64,000 bases of DNA from DASXKD01 sp963707905 (GTDB lineage Bacteria > Actinomycetota > Actinomycetes > Streptosporangiales > Streptosporangiaceae): positions 30,014 through 94,013 of the forward strand of contig CAVPSA010000035.1 in assembly GCA_963707905.1 (NCBI GenBank). Reading direction: 5' to 3'. The notes under the pieces are model-generated. The model had not been told where the DNA came from. It saw only the letters and a program-made list of their open reading frames with translations, and did not search any database. The position numbers and the translations under genes are program-made. Of the stretch, positions 54,758 through 63,999 are shown one piece after another (position 1 is the first letter of the stretch; every line of letters starts with the position of its first letter).

Positions 54758-57123
54758 ATGGCAACCCCGCCCGAGCCGCAGCCCGCCTCCGGGCCCGGCA
54801 CCACCCCGGCCGCCGCGGTCGGCCCGCCCACGCCAGCCGGGGCCACCCCACCCGCGCCGGCTTCAGCCACCCCACCCGGATCAGACCCAGCCACTCCACC
54901 CGCACCGGGCGCGGCCTGCCTACCCTCCCTTCCCCGCCGCCTCAGCCACCCCATCCACCGCCGGCCTCAGCCACCCCAGCCACCACCGGCTCAGCCACCC
55001 CAGCTACAGCCGGGCGCGGCATCCCCCATTTATCCCCTCAGCTTGCGGCTGGAGGGGCGGCGGGTCTGGTGGTCGGCGGCGGCTCCGTCGCGCTGCGCCG
55101 GGTGGCCGGGCTGCGCGAAGCGGGCGCGCAGGTCGTGGTGGTGGCCCCGCGGCTCACCCCGGCCTTGGCCGACCTGGCGGACCGCGGCCAGATCACCGCA
55201 CACCGGCGGGGGTACCAGGCCGGCGACACCGACGGCGCCTGGCTGGTGCTGGCCTGCACGGACCAGCCGGAGGTGAACGAGGCCGTGGCGGCGGACGCCG
55301 AGCGGCGGCACCTGTGGTGCGCCCGGGCCGACGACGCGGCCGCCTCCCCTGCCTGGGTTCCCGCGGTGGGGCGGGCGGGCGCGGTGACCGTGGCGGTCAA
55401 CGCGGGCCGGGACCCACGCCGCGCCGCGGAACTCCGTGATCGCTTCGTGGACAGCATTGGCCCGGCCGATCGTTCGGCAGTAAAAGAACAGGAACCGGCG
55501 GCTGGCGGACAGCGGGCGCCGGGACGGGTGTCGATCGTCGGCGGTGGGCCGGGGGATCCAGGGCTGATCACGGTGACCGGGCTGCACCGGTTGCGGGAAG
55601 CCGACGTGGTGGTGGCCGACCGGCTCGCGCCGCTGGCCCTGCTCGAGCAACTGGCGCCCGGCGTGCACGTGGTGGACGCGGCCAAGGTGCCCGGCGGGCC
55701 CGCGATGCGGCAGGACCACATCAACCACGCGCTGGTCGAGCATGCCCGTGCGGGCCGTGCCGTGGTCCGGCTGAAGGGCGGGGACCCGTTCGTGTTCGGC
55801 CGCGGCCGGGAGGAGGTCGAGGCGTGCCTGACCGCGGGCGTCCCGGTCGAGGTGGTGCCGGGGGTGACCAGCGCCGTCTCGGTCCCGGCCGCGGCCGGCA
55901 TCCCGGTCACGCACCGGGGTGTGAGCCAGGGTTTCTGCGTGCTCGCCGGGCATGTCCGGCCCGGGGACTCGCGCAGCTCGGTGGACTGGGCGTCGCTCGC
56001 CCGCAGCGGGATCACCCTGGTGCTGCTGATGTCCATCGACCACCTGACCGAGATCGCGGACACGCTGATCTCCGCCGGGCTGCCCGGTATCACCCCGGGC
56101 GCGGTGGTGTCCGACGGCTGGAGCCGGCAGCAGCGGGTGGTCACGGCACCGCTGCGGGACCTGGCCGGGGCGGTGCGGGCAGCCGGCGTGACCAACCCGG
56201 CGGTCGTGGTGATCGGCGACGTCGCCGGCCTGGCCGCCGATGGCCTCCTGCTGCCTGGCGCCCCCTGGCCCGGCGCGAGCGACGGACCCGGCGGCGGGGC
56301 TCCGCCGCGGGAACCCCGGCCGGGGCCGGGCCCCGGTAGCGGCGCGGGACCCGGCGCCTCCGGCGGCGCCTCGTCCGTCACCGCCCACCGCACCAGCGGC
56401 ACGCCCCTGTCCTCCGCCAGCCCGGCGAGCACCGCCCCCTCCCCCGCCAGCCCGGCGAGCACCGCCCCCTCCCCCGCCAGCCCGGCGAGCACCGCCCCCT
56501 CCCCCGCCAGCCCGGCGAGCACCGCTCCCTCCCCCGCCAGCCCGGCGGGCACCGGCCCCCTTCCCGCTCCCCCGGCCACCGGCCGGGTGGCGCGGCGGGT
56601 GCTGGTGCTCGGCGGGGCACGGTCGGGGAAGTCGGCGGCGGCCGAAGACATGCTGACCGGCGACGGCCCGGTGGACTACGTGGCGACGGGCACACCGCCG
56701 GGCTCCGGCGATGCGGAATGGGACGCCCGGGTGGCCGGGCACAGGCAGCGCCGCCCGCCGCACTGGCGCACGGTGGAGACGCTGGCCCTCACGGAGGTGC
56801 TGGCCGCACCGGACCCGGCCGCCGTGCTGGTGGACTGCCTGACCACCTGGCTGGCCCGGGTGATGGACGACTGCGGGGCCTGGGACGACGCCGAAGGCAC
56901 CGCCGCCGCGCTGGCGGACCGCACCGACGAGGTACTGGAGGCGTGGCGGCACACCCAGCGGCAGGTGATCGCCGTCAGCAACGAGATCGGGTCCGGCGTG
57001 GTGCCGGGCACGGCCTCCGGGCGGCGGTTCCGTGACGAGCTGGGGCGGCTGAACGCCCGCATCGCCGCGGACAGCGACGAGGTCTGGCTCTGCACCGCGG
57101 GGATTGCCCGGCGGCTGCGATGA
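54758..57123 (+). CDS. cobU: CysG-like/SUMT (CobA)-CobU fusion, frameshifted
   Basis: About 788 codons after repair. Order: a Pro/Ala-rich N-terminus (about 1-90); a precorrin-2 dehydrogenase Rossmann domain; uroporphyrinogen-III C-methyltransferase (VSIVGGGPGDPGLITVTG, VRLKGGDPFVFGRGREE, VVPGVTSAVSVPAAAGIPVTHR); a repeat linker; and adenosylcobinamide kinase/guanylyltransferase (VLVLGGARSGKS, VDCLTTWLARVM, AVSNEIGSGVVP). It would start corrin synthesis and activate cobinamide near its end. The frame breaks at 55066: LRLEGRRV lies in the start frame and VVGGGSVALRRV in the next, and one missing C restores it. The start follows cobT by 8 nt. Confidence 0.88.
56411..56550. repeat. 30-nt minisatellite in CobA-CobU linker
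   Basis: Four full 30-nt units and a partial one (AGCACCGCCCCCTCCCCCGC followed by CAGCCCGGCG) encode the decapeptide TAPSPASPAS between the methyltransferase and CobU domains. It serves as a flexible linker. Confidence 0.9.
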
Positions 57124-57953
57124 CGCAGGCCCCGCAGGCCGGGCCGGCCCGCCCAGGACGCCCGGGACAGGCCGGCCTGGTACCGCTGCGAACCGCCCTC
57201 GGGCTGTTCACGATCCTCCCGGTGCGGGCGGCACCGGAGATCGGCAGGGACGATGCCGCCCGGGCCGTGCTCTGGCTGCCGGTGGCGGGGCTGCTGCTTT
57301 CGGTCCCGGCCGCCGCGGTGCTGCTCGCGGTGGAGGCCGGTGGCCACTCCGGGCCCCGCCGGCTGCTGGCCGCGGCCCTGGCGATCGGCGTACTTGCACT
57401 GCTCACCGGGGGCCTGCACCTGGACGGCCTGGCGGACACCGCGGACGGGCTCGGCAGCCGCCGCCCCCGGGAAGAGGCGCTGGCCATCATGCGCCGGTCC
57501 GACATCGGGCCGTTCGGCGTCGCGGCGCTGCTGTTCACCGTCCTGGTGCAGATCACCGCCCTGGCCACGGTGGCTCCCGGCTGGCCAGATGCCGCCGCCC
57601 TCGCGGTGGCCGTCGTCACCGGGCGGGTCGCGGTCGTGCTGGCGACCGGGCCTGGATCCCCGGCGGCGCGGCCGGACGGGTTCGGCGCGCTGGTGGCCGG
57701 GGCCACGTCCGCACGGGCCAGGATCACGGCCGGAGCCGCGGTGTTCGCGGTGACCGCGGTGGCCGCCGCTGCCGCGTGGGGCGCCTACCCAGCGGTGCGC
57801 GGCGTGGTCGCCGTGCTGGCCGGGCTGTGCGCCGGCGACCTGCTGCGCCGCCTGGCCCGGCGGCGCCTCGGCGGGATGACCGGTGACGTGTTCGGCGCCG
57901 CGATTGAGGTCTGCGCCGCGGTGGTACTGCTGGCCCTGGCCCTGACCGCCTGA
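57120..57953 (+). CDS. cobS: Adenosylcobinamide-GDP ribazoletransferase CobS
   Basis: 277 residues, polytopic membrane protein. The family signature GGLHLDGLADTADGLG and the late GGMTGDVFGAAIE are intact, with MRRSDIGPFGVAAL between. It condenses adenosylcobinamide-GDP with alpha-ribazole (phosphate) to give adenosylcobalamin (phosphate). The ATG overlaps the stop of the CobU fusion. It is the last recognisable gene of the cobalamin operon. Confidence 0.95.
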   Translation: MTQAPQAGPARPGRPGQAGLVPLRTALGLFTILPVRAAPEIGRDDAARAVLWLPVAGLLLSVPAAAVLLAVEAGGHSGPRRLLAAALAIGVLALLTGGLHLDGLADTADGLGSRRPREEALAIMRRSDIGPFGVAALLFTVLVQITALATVAPGWPDAAALAVAVVTGRVAVVLATGPGSPAARPDGFGALVAGATSARARITAGAAVFAVTAVAAAAAWGAYPAVRGVVAVLAGLCAGDLLRRLARRRLGGMTGDVFGAAIEVCAAVVLLALALTA

Positions 57954-57986
57954 GCGGGTACCAGCAGGCCGGTAGGCTCGGCGCTC

Positions 57987-58961
57987 ATGCGGATCCTTGT
58001 GCTCGGCGGCACGTGGTTCGTGGGCCGGGCCATCGTCGAGGACGCCCTGCGCGCCGGTGCCGAGGTGACCCTGTTCGGCCGGGGCAAGTCAGGGAACGAC
58101 CTGTTCGGTGACCTGACCCGGCTCCGCGGCGACCGGGACACCGGCGACTACGCGTCACTGCGCGACGGTTCCTGGGACGCGGTCGTGGACGTCACCGGAT
58201 ACGTCCCCCGGCACGTCGGGCAGGCGATGGACGCGCTGGGCGACCGGGTGGGGCGGTACCTGTTCATCTCCAGCGCCGCGGTGTACCGGCATGAAGGGCT
58301 GCGGCCGGGCTCGGACGAGGACGCACCCCGCCGTGCGCCGGTGCGGGACACCGAGGAACTCTGGGATACGACCTATGGCCCGCTCAAGGTCGCCTGCGAG
58401 GACGACGTGGTGGCCCGGTACGGCCAGCGGGCGACGATCGTCCGGCCGGGCAAGGTGGCCGGCCCGCACGACTGGCAGGACGGGCTCACCTACTGGGTGC
58501 GGCGGGCGGCCGGTGGCGGGCGGGTGGCGGTGCCCGGTGCCCCGGAGCAGCCGGTCCAGATCATCGACTCGCGTGACCTGGCGCGCCTCGTGGTGCAACT
58601 GCTCGCCGACGACCGGCCGGGCGCGTTCCATGCGGTCGGCCCCGCCGAACCGGTCACGCTCGGCGGGCTCATCGAGACCTGCGCCCGGGTGGCGGGCACA
58701 CGGGTGGAGCTTGTGCCCGTGCCGCTCGATCTGGCGCCGCAGCCGTTCCCGCTGGTGAAGACGGACTGGGCAACGCAGCAGCGCAGCCCGGCACGGGCCC
58801 TGGCCGCGGGCATGCCGGCGACCCCACTGGAGGTGACGGCGGCCGACGTGCTGGCCTGGGACCGTGAGCGCGGCGAGCCACCGCTGACCCGCGGCTTCTC
58901 GCCCGAAGCGGAGCAGGCGCTGCTCGCCCAGCACGACAGGGGCCACCGCGCGGAGCCGTAA
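57987..58961 (+). CDS. NAD-dependent epimerase/dehydratase family protein
   Basis: 324 residues. Rossmann start MRILVLGGTWFVGRAIVEDA, then VVDVTGYVPRHV, the active-site SSAAVY region and a Tyr-x-x-x-Lys (YGPLK). It is a paralogue of the protein at 16265-17254 and resembles isoflavone-reductase-like actinobacterial epimerases. The substrate is unknown. It starts 33 bp after cobS and may be read through from the cobalamin operon, although no cobalamin role is known. Its stop codon lies in the first unit of the 22-nt repeat. Confidence 0.85.
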   Translation: MRILVLGGTWFVGRAIVEDALRAGAEVTLFGRGKSGNDLFGDLTRLRGDRDTGDYASLRDGSWDAVVDVTGYVPRHVGQAMDALGDRVGRYLFISSAAVYRHEGLRPGSDEDAPRRAPVRDTEELWDTTYGPLKVACEDDVVARYGQRATIVRPGKVAGPHDWQDGLTYWVRRAAGGGRVAVPGAPEQPVQIIDSRDLARLVVQLLADDRPGAFHAVGPAEPVTLGGLIETCARVAGTRVELVPVPLDLAPQPFPLVKTDWATQQRSPARALAAGMPATPLEVTAADVLAWDRERGEPPLTRGFSPEAEQALLAQHDRGHRAEP

Positions 58962-59035
58962 CGACGGGCGCGCGGAGCCATAACGACGGGCGCGCGGAGC
59001 CATAACGACGGGCGCGCGGAGCCATAACGACGGGC
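58948..59035. repeat. 22-nt tandem repeat, four units
   Basis: Four units of GCGCGGAGCCATAACGACGG plus GC; the first unit has G for A. The first contains the TAA stop of the epimerase, and every unit carries a TAA in that frame or the next. It separates the epimerase from the VOC remnant. Confidence 0.9.
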
Positions 59036-59040
59036 GGGCT

Positions 59041-59136
59041 CAGTCGCCGGCCAGTTCCTCGGGCCGGAGCGCCCGCAGCACGCAGAACTCGTTCCCGTCC
59101 GGGTCGGCCAGCACCGCCGCGCGCTGTCCAGCTATT
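59041..59136 (-). pseudogene. VOC/glyoxalase-family C-terminal remnant
   Basis: On the minus strand a short frame reads GQRAAVLADPDGNEFCVLRA and ends LRPEELAGD with a TGA at 59041. The DPDGNEFCVL motif is typical of the C-terminus of glyoxalase-like VOC proteins. Only about 30 codons remain and no start or first half is seen, so it is a truncated remnant. Confidence 0.65.
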
Positions 59137-59249
59137 TTCGCCTGCCGCGAATTCCGCAGCACGCGGGTGATGTGCCGAACTGACCTGCTCTGTTAGTGTT
59201 CACGGGCTATTACGCCGATATACCCGGCGTAAAGGGGAGGGATAGCATC

Positions 59250-60160
59250 ATGAGGGTATTTTTGCGAAGTTTGTCATGCGCGGTATTCACGAGCACAGTC
59301 ATCGCGGGGAGTACTGGCGGCCGGGCCGGTCACAGCCGCAGGCGCGGCGGTCACCGGCGGCACGGCCACCTGCTCGGGCACTCCGACGGCACCGGGCGTG
59401 CTCACCGGCACGCACGGAGCCGTGGTGGTGCGGGGGGCATGTGAGGTCAACGCGGGGGCCGCGGTGGTCAACGGCGATCTCACGCTCAGCCCGGGCTCGG
59501 CCCTGCTCGCCGCGTTCGCGCTGAACGACAAGACCGGAACCGGCACGTCCAGCCTGACCGTGAAGGGCAACGTCCTGGTCCGCTCGGGCGCAACCCTGCT
59601 GATGGGCTGCAACCCGGCCAACTTCCCTTGCCTGGATGACCCGAACCAGAACAAGCCGACGCTGTCCATGCATCCCACCGTGGGCCTGGACCTGCGGTCC
59701 AACCAGCCACTGGGCGTCATCGTGCACAACTTCACCGTCGGCGGTGACGTCATCCAGACCGGCGGCGGAGGCGGCGTCAACTGCAACCCGCAGGGAGTCT
59801 TCAAGCTGTTCCAGAGCCCGGTCTACAGCACCTACGAGGTCGGGTCGGTAGGCGGTGACGTGCGGATAAGCAGCGTCCAGTCCTGCTGGATGGGCATCGT
59901 GCAACTGCAGGTGGGCAACACCATGGTGATGTCCCAGAACAAGCTGGCGGATCCGGACGCCATCGAGATCCTCGCCAACCACATCACGGGCAACCTGATC
60001 TGCCGCGGTAACAGCCGCACCTGGGACAGCGCTGAGAGCCGGCAACGGCCTGTTCCCGCGCACCCCGCAGCCGAACACGGTGCTGCGGAACCGTAAGGGC
60101 CAGTGCGTGCTGTCCAGCCCGACCAAGCCGGGCGGCCCGCACGGTCCCGGGCCGTTCTAA
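59250..60160 (+). CDS. Secreted hypothetical protein with two frame breaks
   Basis: Three frame segments join into one plausible protein of about 300 residues. A signal peptide starts MRVFLRSLSCAVFTSTVIAG after AGGGGAGGG. The next frame continues LAAGPVTAAGAAVTGGTATC and the body (VNGDLTLSPGSALLAAF, then repeated beta-strand patterns such as VGGDVIQTGGGGG and VGGDVRISSVQS). From about 60040 a third frame gives NGLFPRTPQPNTVLRNRKGQ and ends at the TAA at 60158. Each junction (about 59312 and about 60040) needs removal of one base. The Gly-rich repeats suggest a beta-helix-like extracellular protein; the family is not recognised. Confidence 0.65.
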
Positions 60161-60240
60161 CCCGGGCAGCCTGTGATCGCCGGCGCTGGCTACGGACTTC
60201 CCGTAGCCGGCGCCGCGGCCATTTCCCGGGCCGGGGCTGG

Positions 60241-60603
60241 TCAGGTGGAGATGTCGGGGTAGGGCACGCTCCAGTGGCTGAGCCGGGTCGCGTACTCCCG
60301 CTGGAAGGCCAGCGGCTCGGCGTAGTCGCGCTCGAAGAGGGCGATGAACAGGGTCAGCGTCAGGAAGTTGTGCGCGCCCATCTCGAACAGCGTGACGTAG
60401 TCATGGCTGGCCAGCGCCTCCCGCTCGGCGTCGGTGAAGTTCAGCCAGGTGCTGCGCTCGGCCCCGGGGCAGTTGAGGATCACGTTGGCCTGCTCGGCCT
60501 CCCACCAGGCCACGGTGCCGCGCGGGTCGGCGCGATAGCGCTCGACCAGATCCGGGTCGCGGTCGATCGTGTAGAGGAACTTGTTCAGCAGGTACTTGCT
60601 CAC
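60241..60603 (-). CDS. LigA-like aromatic ring-opening dioxygenase small subunit
   Basis: 120 residues matching the alpha subunit (LigA domain) of protocatechuate 4,5-dioxygenase-type enzymes: YLLNKFLYTIDRDPDLVERY, then LTDAEREAL-like and FEMGAHNFLTLTLF. It covers the active site of the LigB subunit and has no catalytic residues of its own. The GTG start overlaps the LigB stop (GTGA), so the two are translationally coupled and form one enzyme. Confidence 0.88.
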   Translation of the reverse strand: MSKYLLNKFLYTIDRDPDLVERYRADPRGTVAWWEAEQANVILNCPGAERSTWLNFTDAEREALASHDYVTLFEMGAHNFLTLTLFIALFERDYAEPLAFQREYATRLSHWSVPYPDIST

Positions 60604-61463
60604 GCGTCCACCCCGTTCGGGTACCAGGTGAAGTAGGCCTCCATGGTGTGGAAGAGGTCAAGCGAGTCGGCGTAGTCGGCCTTGGCGTTCTCCCCCGCGA
60701 CGCCCATCATCAGCATGAAGTCCATGAAGCCGTGGGTCGCGTTGCCCGGCTCCCACAGGCTGTCCAGGCTGACCTCGGCCAGGGCCGAGTCCAGGTCGCC
60801 TGAGGCAATCCAGCCGACTGCCTTGCGGTCGAACTCGGGGTCCGGGCCGTGCGGGCCGAACTGCCGCGGGCCGCCCAGTTCCAGTGACAGGTGCCCGGTG
60901 CCGATGATCGCCACCCGCTGGTCGCTCGGCCACGACTCGACCAGCCGGCGGATCGTCTTGCCCAGCTCCACGAAGCGCTTCGGCTGGGGCATCGGCGGGG
61001 CGAAGATGTTGGTGTACACGGGCACGATCGGCAGATCCGTCTCTGGCCGCAGGGTGATGAGCGGGCAGGTGATGCTGTGGTCGACCCTCAGTTCATTGCT
61101 GAACGCCAGGTCGAAGCCGGCGTCGATGCCTTCGCGCAGCAGGTACCCCGATAGTTCCTCGTGCCCGGCCATGAACATCCGCGGCAGGCCGAACTCCCGC
61201 TCCTCGTTGTAGAAGTTGCCGTCGTAGAACGGTGCCTTCCCGATGAGGAACTGCGGCATGTTGTCCAGCCAGATCTGGTGGAAGTGATCGGAGCCGACCA
61301 TCACCAGCACGTCGGGGCGGGCCCGGGTCAGCGTTTCCCTGAACGCCTCGATCTTGGCGGCCCATTCGTCCGCGAACGGCGGCCGTTCCTCCCCCGTGGC
61401 GGTGCTCGCCCGGTAGTAGAACGGATGGTGGGTGGATGCGATGACCGCGGCGACGTGGGCCAT
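60600..61463 (-). CDS. Class III extradiol ring-cleavage dioxygenase (LigB type)
   Basis: 287 residues. Iron-binding histidines are in STHHPFYY and SDHFHQIW, and the catalytic His in IIGTGHLSLELGG. It cleaves a catechol-type ring next to the hydroxyls with O2. Relatives act on protocatechuate, gallate or similar acids; the exact substrate is not fixed by sequence. AGGAG lies 5 nt before the ATG. It is between the IclR regulator (8 bp upstream) and LigA. Confidence 0.9.
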   Translation of the reverse strand: MAHVAAVIASTHHPFYYRASTATGEERPPFADEWAAKIEAFRETLTRARPDVLVMVGSDHFHQIWLDNMPQFLIGKAPFYDGNFYNEEREFGLPRMFMAGHEELSGYLLREGIDAGFDLAFSNELRVDHSITCPLITLRPETDLPIVPVYTNIFAPPMPQPKRFVELGKTIRRLVESWPSDQRVAIIGTGHLSLELGGPRQFGPHGPDPEFDRKAVGWIASGDLDSALAEVSLDSLWEPGNATHGFMDFMLMMGVAGENAKADYADSLDLFHTMEAYFTWYPNGVDA

Positions 61464-61471
61464 GGCGGCTC

Positions 61472-62386
61472 CTAATTTCCTAGGGGTTTCACGCCCTGCC
61501 GGAGCAGCAGCGCTGGCGGGCCGGTGGCTGGCATTGTCACGGATGGCAGGCCGGACGGCCCGCCGGATGCCTGTGGTCCTGGGCTCAGGCCCACCATGAT
61601 GTGCGGGGCCGCCTGGCAGGCGGCCCAGTCCGCGCTGATCGCGGCGGCGGCCCGCAGCAGTTGCGGCAGGTATTCGCCGGTGAGCACGTCCACGGGGGTT
61701 TCCGCCGCGTGCACGGTCACGTTCATGGACGCGATCACGCGCCCCTCGCCGTCCCGCAACGGCGCCGCCACCGACCGGATCCCGGGGGCCAGTTGCTCGT
61801 CGGTCAAGGCCCAGCCGCGCTCGGCGACCTCGCGCAGCGAGGCCGCCCGCTCAGCCTGCCCGGGCTGCCACCTGGCGGTGATCCCGGACCGGCTTGGCTC
61901 GGCGAGCACCCGCTCGGCCTCCCCGGGCGGCAGCGCCGCGAGCAGCACCTTGCCCAGGGAGGTCTGCATGGCCGGGAATCTGGTGCCAATGGTGACCGCG
62001 AGGGCGATGATCTTCGGCACCGCGACGCGGGCCACGTACACGATGTCGGAGCCGTCGAGCTGGGCGATCGAGGAGGACTCGTGGGTGCGCGAGACCAGGT
62101 CCTCCATGTGCGGCCGGGCGACCTCCCACAGGTTCTGCGAGAGGACGTAACACATGCCCAGGTCCAGTACCCGGGCGGTGAGCTCGAAGCCGCCCTCGAC
62201 GGCGCGGACGTAACCGAGCTGGGTGAGGGTGAGCAGGATGCGCCGGGCGGTCGGCCGGGCCAGCCCGGTCGCGGCGGCCACCGCGGCCAGCGGCATGGCC
62301 TGCGGCCGCGGGCCGAACGCCCGGATCACATCGAGGCCACGGGCGAGCGCCTCGATGAAATCAGGGCTGTTGTCCCGGCGCGCCAT
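61472..62386 (-). CDS. IclR-family transcriptional regulator
   Basis: 304 residues. The N-terminal winged helix (LARGLDVIRAFG, LAAVAAATGLARPTARRILL) is followed by the IclR effector domain (THESSSIAQLDGSDIVYVAR, FPAMQTSLGKVLLAALPP, RSVAAPLRDGEGRVIASMNV). It resembles the Pca/Pob-type regulators of aromatic acid catabolism. It heads the operon with the LigBA genes and is divergent from the amidohydrolase, so it probably controls both from the shared 137-bp region. The C-terminal 45 residues are Gly/Pro-rich and outside the fold. GAGAGAGG precedes the ATG. Confidence 0.92.
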   Translation of the reverse strand: MARRDNSPDFIEALARGLDVIRAFGPRPQAMPLAAVAAATGLARPTARRILLTLTQLGYVRAVEGGFELTARVLDLGMCYVLSQNLWEVARPHMEDLVSRTHESSSIAQLDGSDIVYVARVAVPKIIALAVTIGTRFPAMQTSLGKVLLAALPPGEAERVLAEPSRSGITARWQPGQAERAASLREVAERGWALTDEQLAPGIRSVAAPLRDGEGRVIASMNVTVHAAETPVDVLTGEYLPQLLRAAAAISADWAACQAAPHIMVGLSPGPQASGGPSGLPSVTMPATGPPALLLRQGVKPLGN

Positions 62387-62440
62387 GCCGCCTCTCTCCC
62401 GGTGCGGGTTTGCCTCTTGACAGCAGCCTGCGAACAGGCC

Positions 62441-62480
62441 AGCGTTCCGTCAAACTACACATGACCGCTCTACGGACGCT
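62441..62480. promoter_or_regulatory. Inverted repeat between IclR and amidohydrolase genes
   Basis: AGCGTTCCGT at 62441-62450 and ACGGACGCT at 62472-62480 form arms that pair with one extra base, 21 bp apart. This is a plausible binding region for the adjacent IclR regulator, serving both divergent genes. Confidence 0.5.
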
Positions 62481-62523
62481 TGTCCGATCCTAGGATGACC
62501 ACTGCCTGAACCGGAGGTAGGAC

Positions 62524-63999
62524 ATGACAACACCCAGCCCGGCGGCTGCTGCGGACTTCGCGCCTGGGCGGCCGGTGGTGTTCCGCAACGCCACCGTGCT
62601 CACCATGGATGAAGGGCATCACGTGCTGCGTGATGGCGACGTGCTGGTTTCCGGTGAGCGGATCGCCGCGGTAGGCCGTGCCCTTGAGGCACCCGCGGAC
62701 GCCGTCGAGATCGACGCGACCGGCGGCATCGTCATGCCCGGCATGGTCGACACCCACCGGCACATGTGGCAGACCGCGATGCGTGGGTACGGCGCGGACT
62801 GGACGCTCACCCAGTACTTCGTCTGGAACTACCTGCAGTGGGGCAAGTCGTTCCGGCCCCAGGACATCTACGCGGGCAACCTGCTGTCGGCGATTGAGGC
62901 GATCGACGCCGGCGTGACCACCTCGGTGGACTGGTCGCACAATCTGCAGACGGTGGAGCACGCCGAGGCTGCGCTGGCCGCGCTCAAGGAGGTGCCCGGG
63001 CGGTTCGTGCTGGGCTACGGGAACATCCAGGCGGCTCCATGGGAGTGGTCGGCCACCCCTGAGTTCCGTGACTTCGTCAGCAGGAACTTCAGCGGCAGCG
63101 ATGACATGCTTGGCTTCCAGATGGCCTTCGACGTGCCGCCGGCCAGCCCGGACTTCCCGGAGAAGGCGGCCTTCGAGGTGGCGCGCGAACTGGGCGTGCC
63201 GGTCACCACCCACGCCGGGGTGTGGAAGGTCACCACCGACGACGGCATCCGGCTCATGCACGAGCACGGCTTCATGACCCCGGGCACGGTCTATGTGCAC
63301 GCCGCGACCCTGAGCGCCGACTCCTACCACCGGATCGCGGCCACCGGCGGTTCGGTATCGCTGTCCACCGAGAGCGAGTGCAGCGCCGGGCAGGGATACC
63401 CGCCCACCTGGAAGCTGCGCCAGCACGGCATTCCGGTATCGCTGTCCATGGACACAAGCGTGTGGTGGAGCGGCGACCTGTTCTCGGCCATGCGTGCGAC
63501 GCTGAGCGCGGACCGGGCCAGGGAGCACCTGGAGGCGCACGCCCGCGACGAGACCGTGACCCACCACAAACTGCGCGCCGAGCAGGTGGTGAGCTGGGCT
63601 ACCCGCGGCGGGGCCCACACGCTGGGCCTGGACGGGGTGATCGGCAGCCTGCAGCCGGGCAGGAAGGCCGACGTCGTGCTGATCAAGAACGACGACTCAC
63701 CGGTCATGTTCCCGCTGCTGCACCCGTACGGCCACGTGGTTTTCCAGGCCCAGCGGGCCGACGTGCACACGGTGGTGGTCAACGGCCGGGTGGTGAAGTA
63801 CGACCACCGGCTCGTCGGCGCGGACCTGGCCAAGGCGCGGCAGGCGGTCGAGCAGACGGTGGAGTACCTGCAAGGCGAACTCGGCCCGGAGGCGTGGACC
63901 GAGGGGATGCACCCGGAGATCCCGGAGACCCGTGTGCTGCACAACCCCTACACCTACACCTACACCGAGGGCGCCGCGGACGCACACCCTGGCGGCTGA
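62524..63999 (+). CDS. Amidohydrolase (cytosine deaminase/TrzN-like)
   Basis: 491 residues of the COG0402-type metal-dependent hydrolases. Metal ligands are in VDTHRHMWQT, TTHAGVWK and VHAATLS, with the Asp in SMDTSVWWSGDLF; the late GSLQPGRKADVVLI is typical. Relatives deaminate or dechlorinate ring compounds. GGAGGTAGG is before the ATG. It is divergent from the IclR-LigBA operon, and the shared control region suggests its product feeds the ring-cleavage dioxygenase; that is inference. The stop is one base from the window end. Confidence 0.87.
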   Translation: MTTPSPAAAADFAPGRPVVFRNATVLTMDEGHHVLRDGDVLVSGERIAAVGRALEAPADAVEIDATGGIVMPGMVDTHRHMWQTAMRGYGADWTLTQYFVWNYLQWGKSFRPQDIYAGNLLSAIEAIDAGVTTSVDWSHNLQTVEHAEAALAALKEVPGRFVLGYGNIQAAPWEWSATPEFRDFVSRNFSGSDDMLGFQMAFDVPPASPDFPEKAAFEVARELGVPVTTHAGVWKVTTDDGIRLMHEHGFMTPGTVYVHAATLSADSYHRIAATGGSVSLSTESECSAGQGYPPTWKLRQHGIPVSLSMDTSVWWSGDLFSAMRATLSADRAREHLEAHARDETVTHHKLRAEQVVSWATRGGAHTLGLDGVIGSLQPGRKADVVLIKNDDSPVMFPLLHPYGHVVFQAQRADVHTVVVNGRVVKYDHRLVGADLAKARQAVEQTVEYLQGELGPEAWTEGMHPEIPETRVLHNPYTYTYTEGAADAHPGG

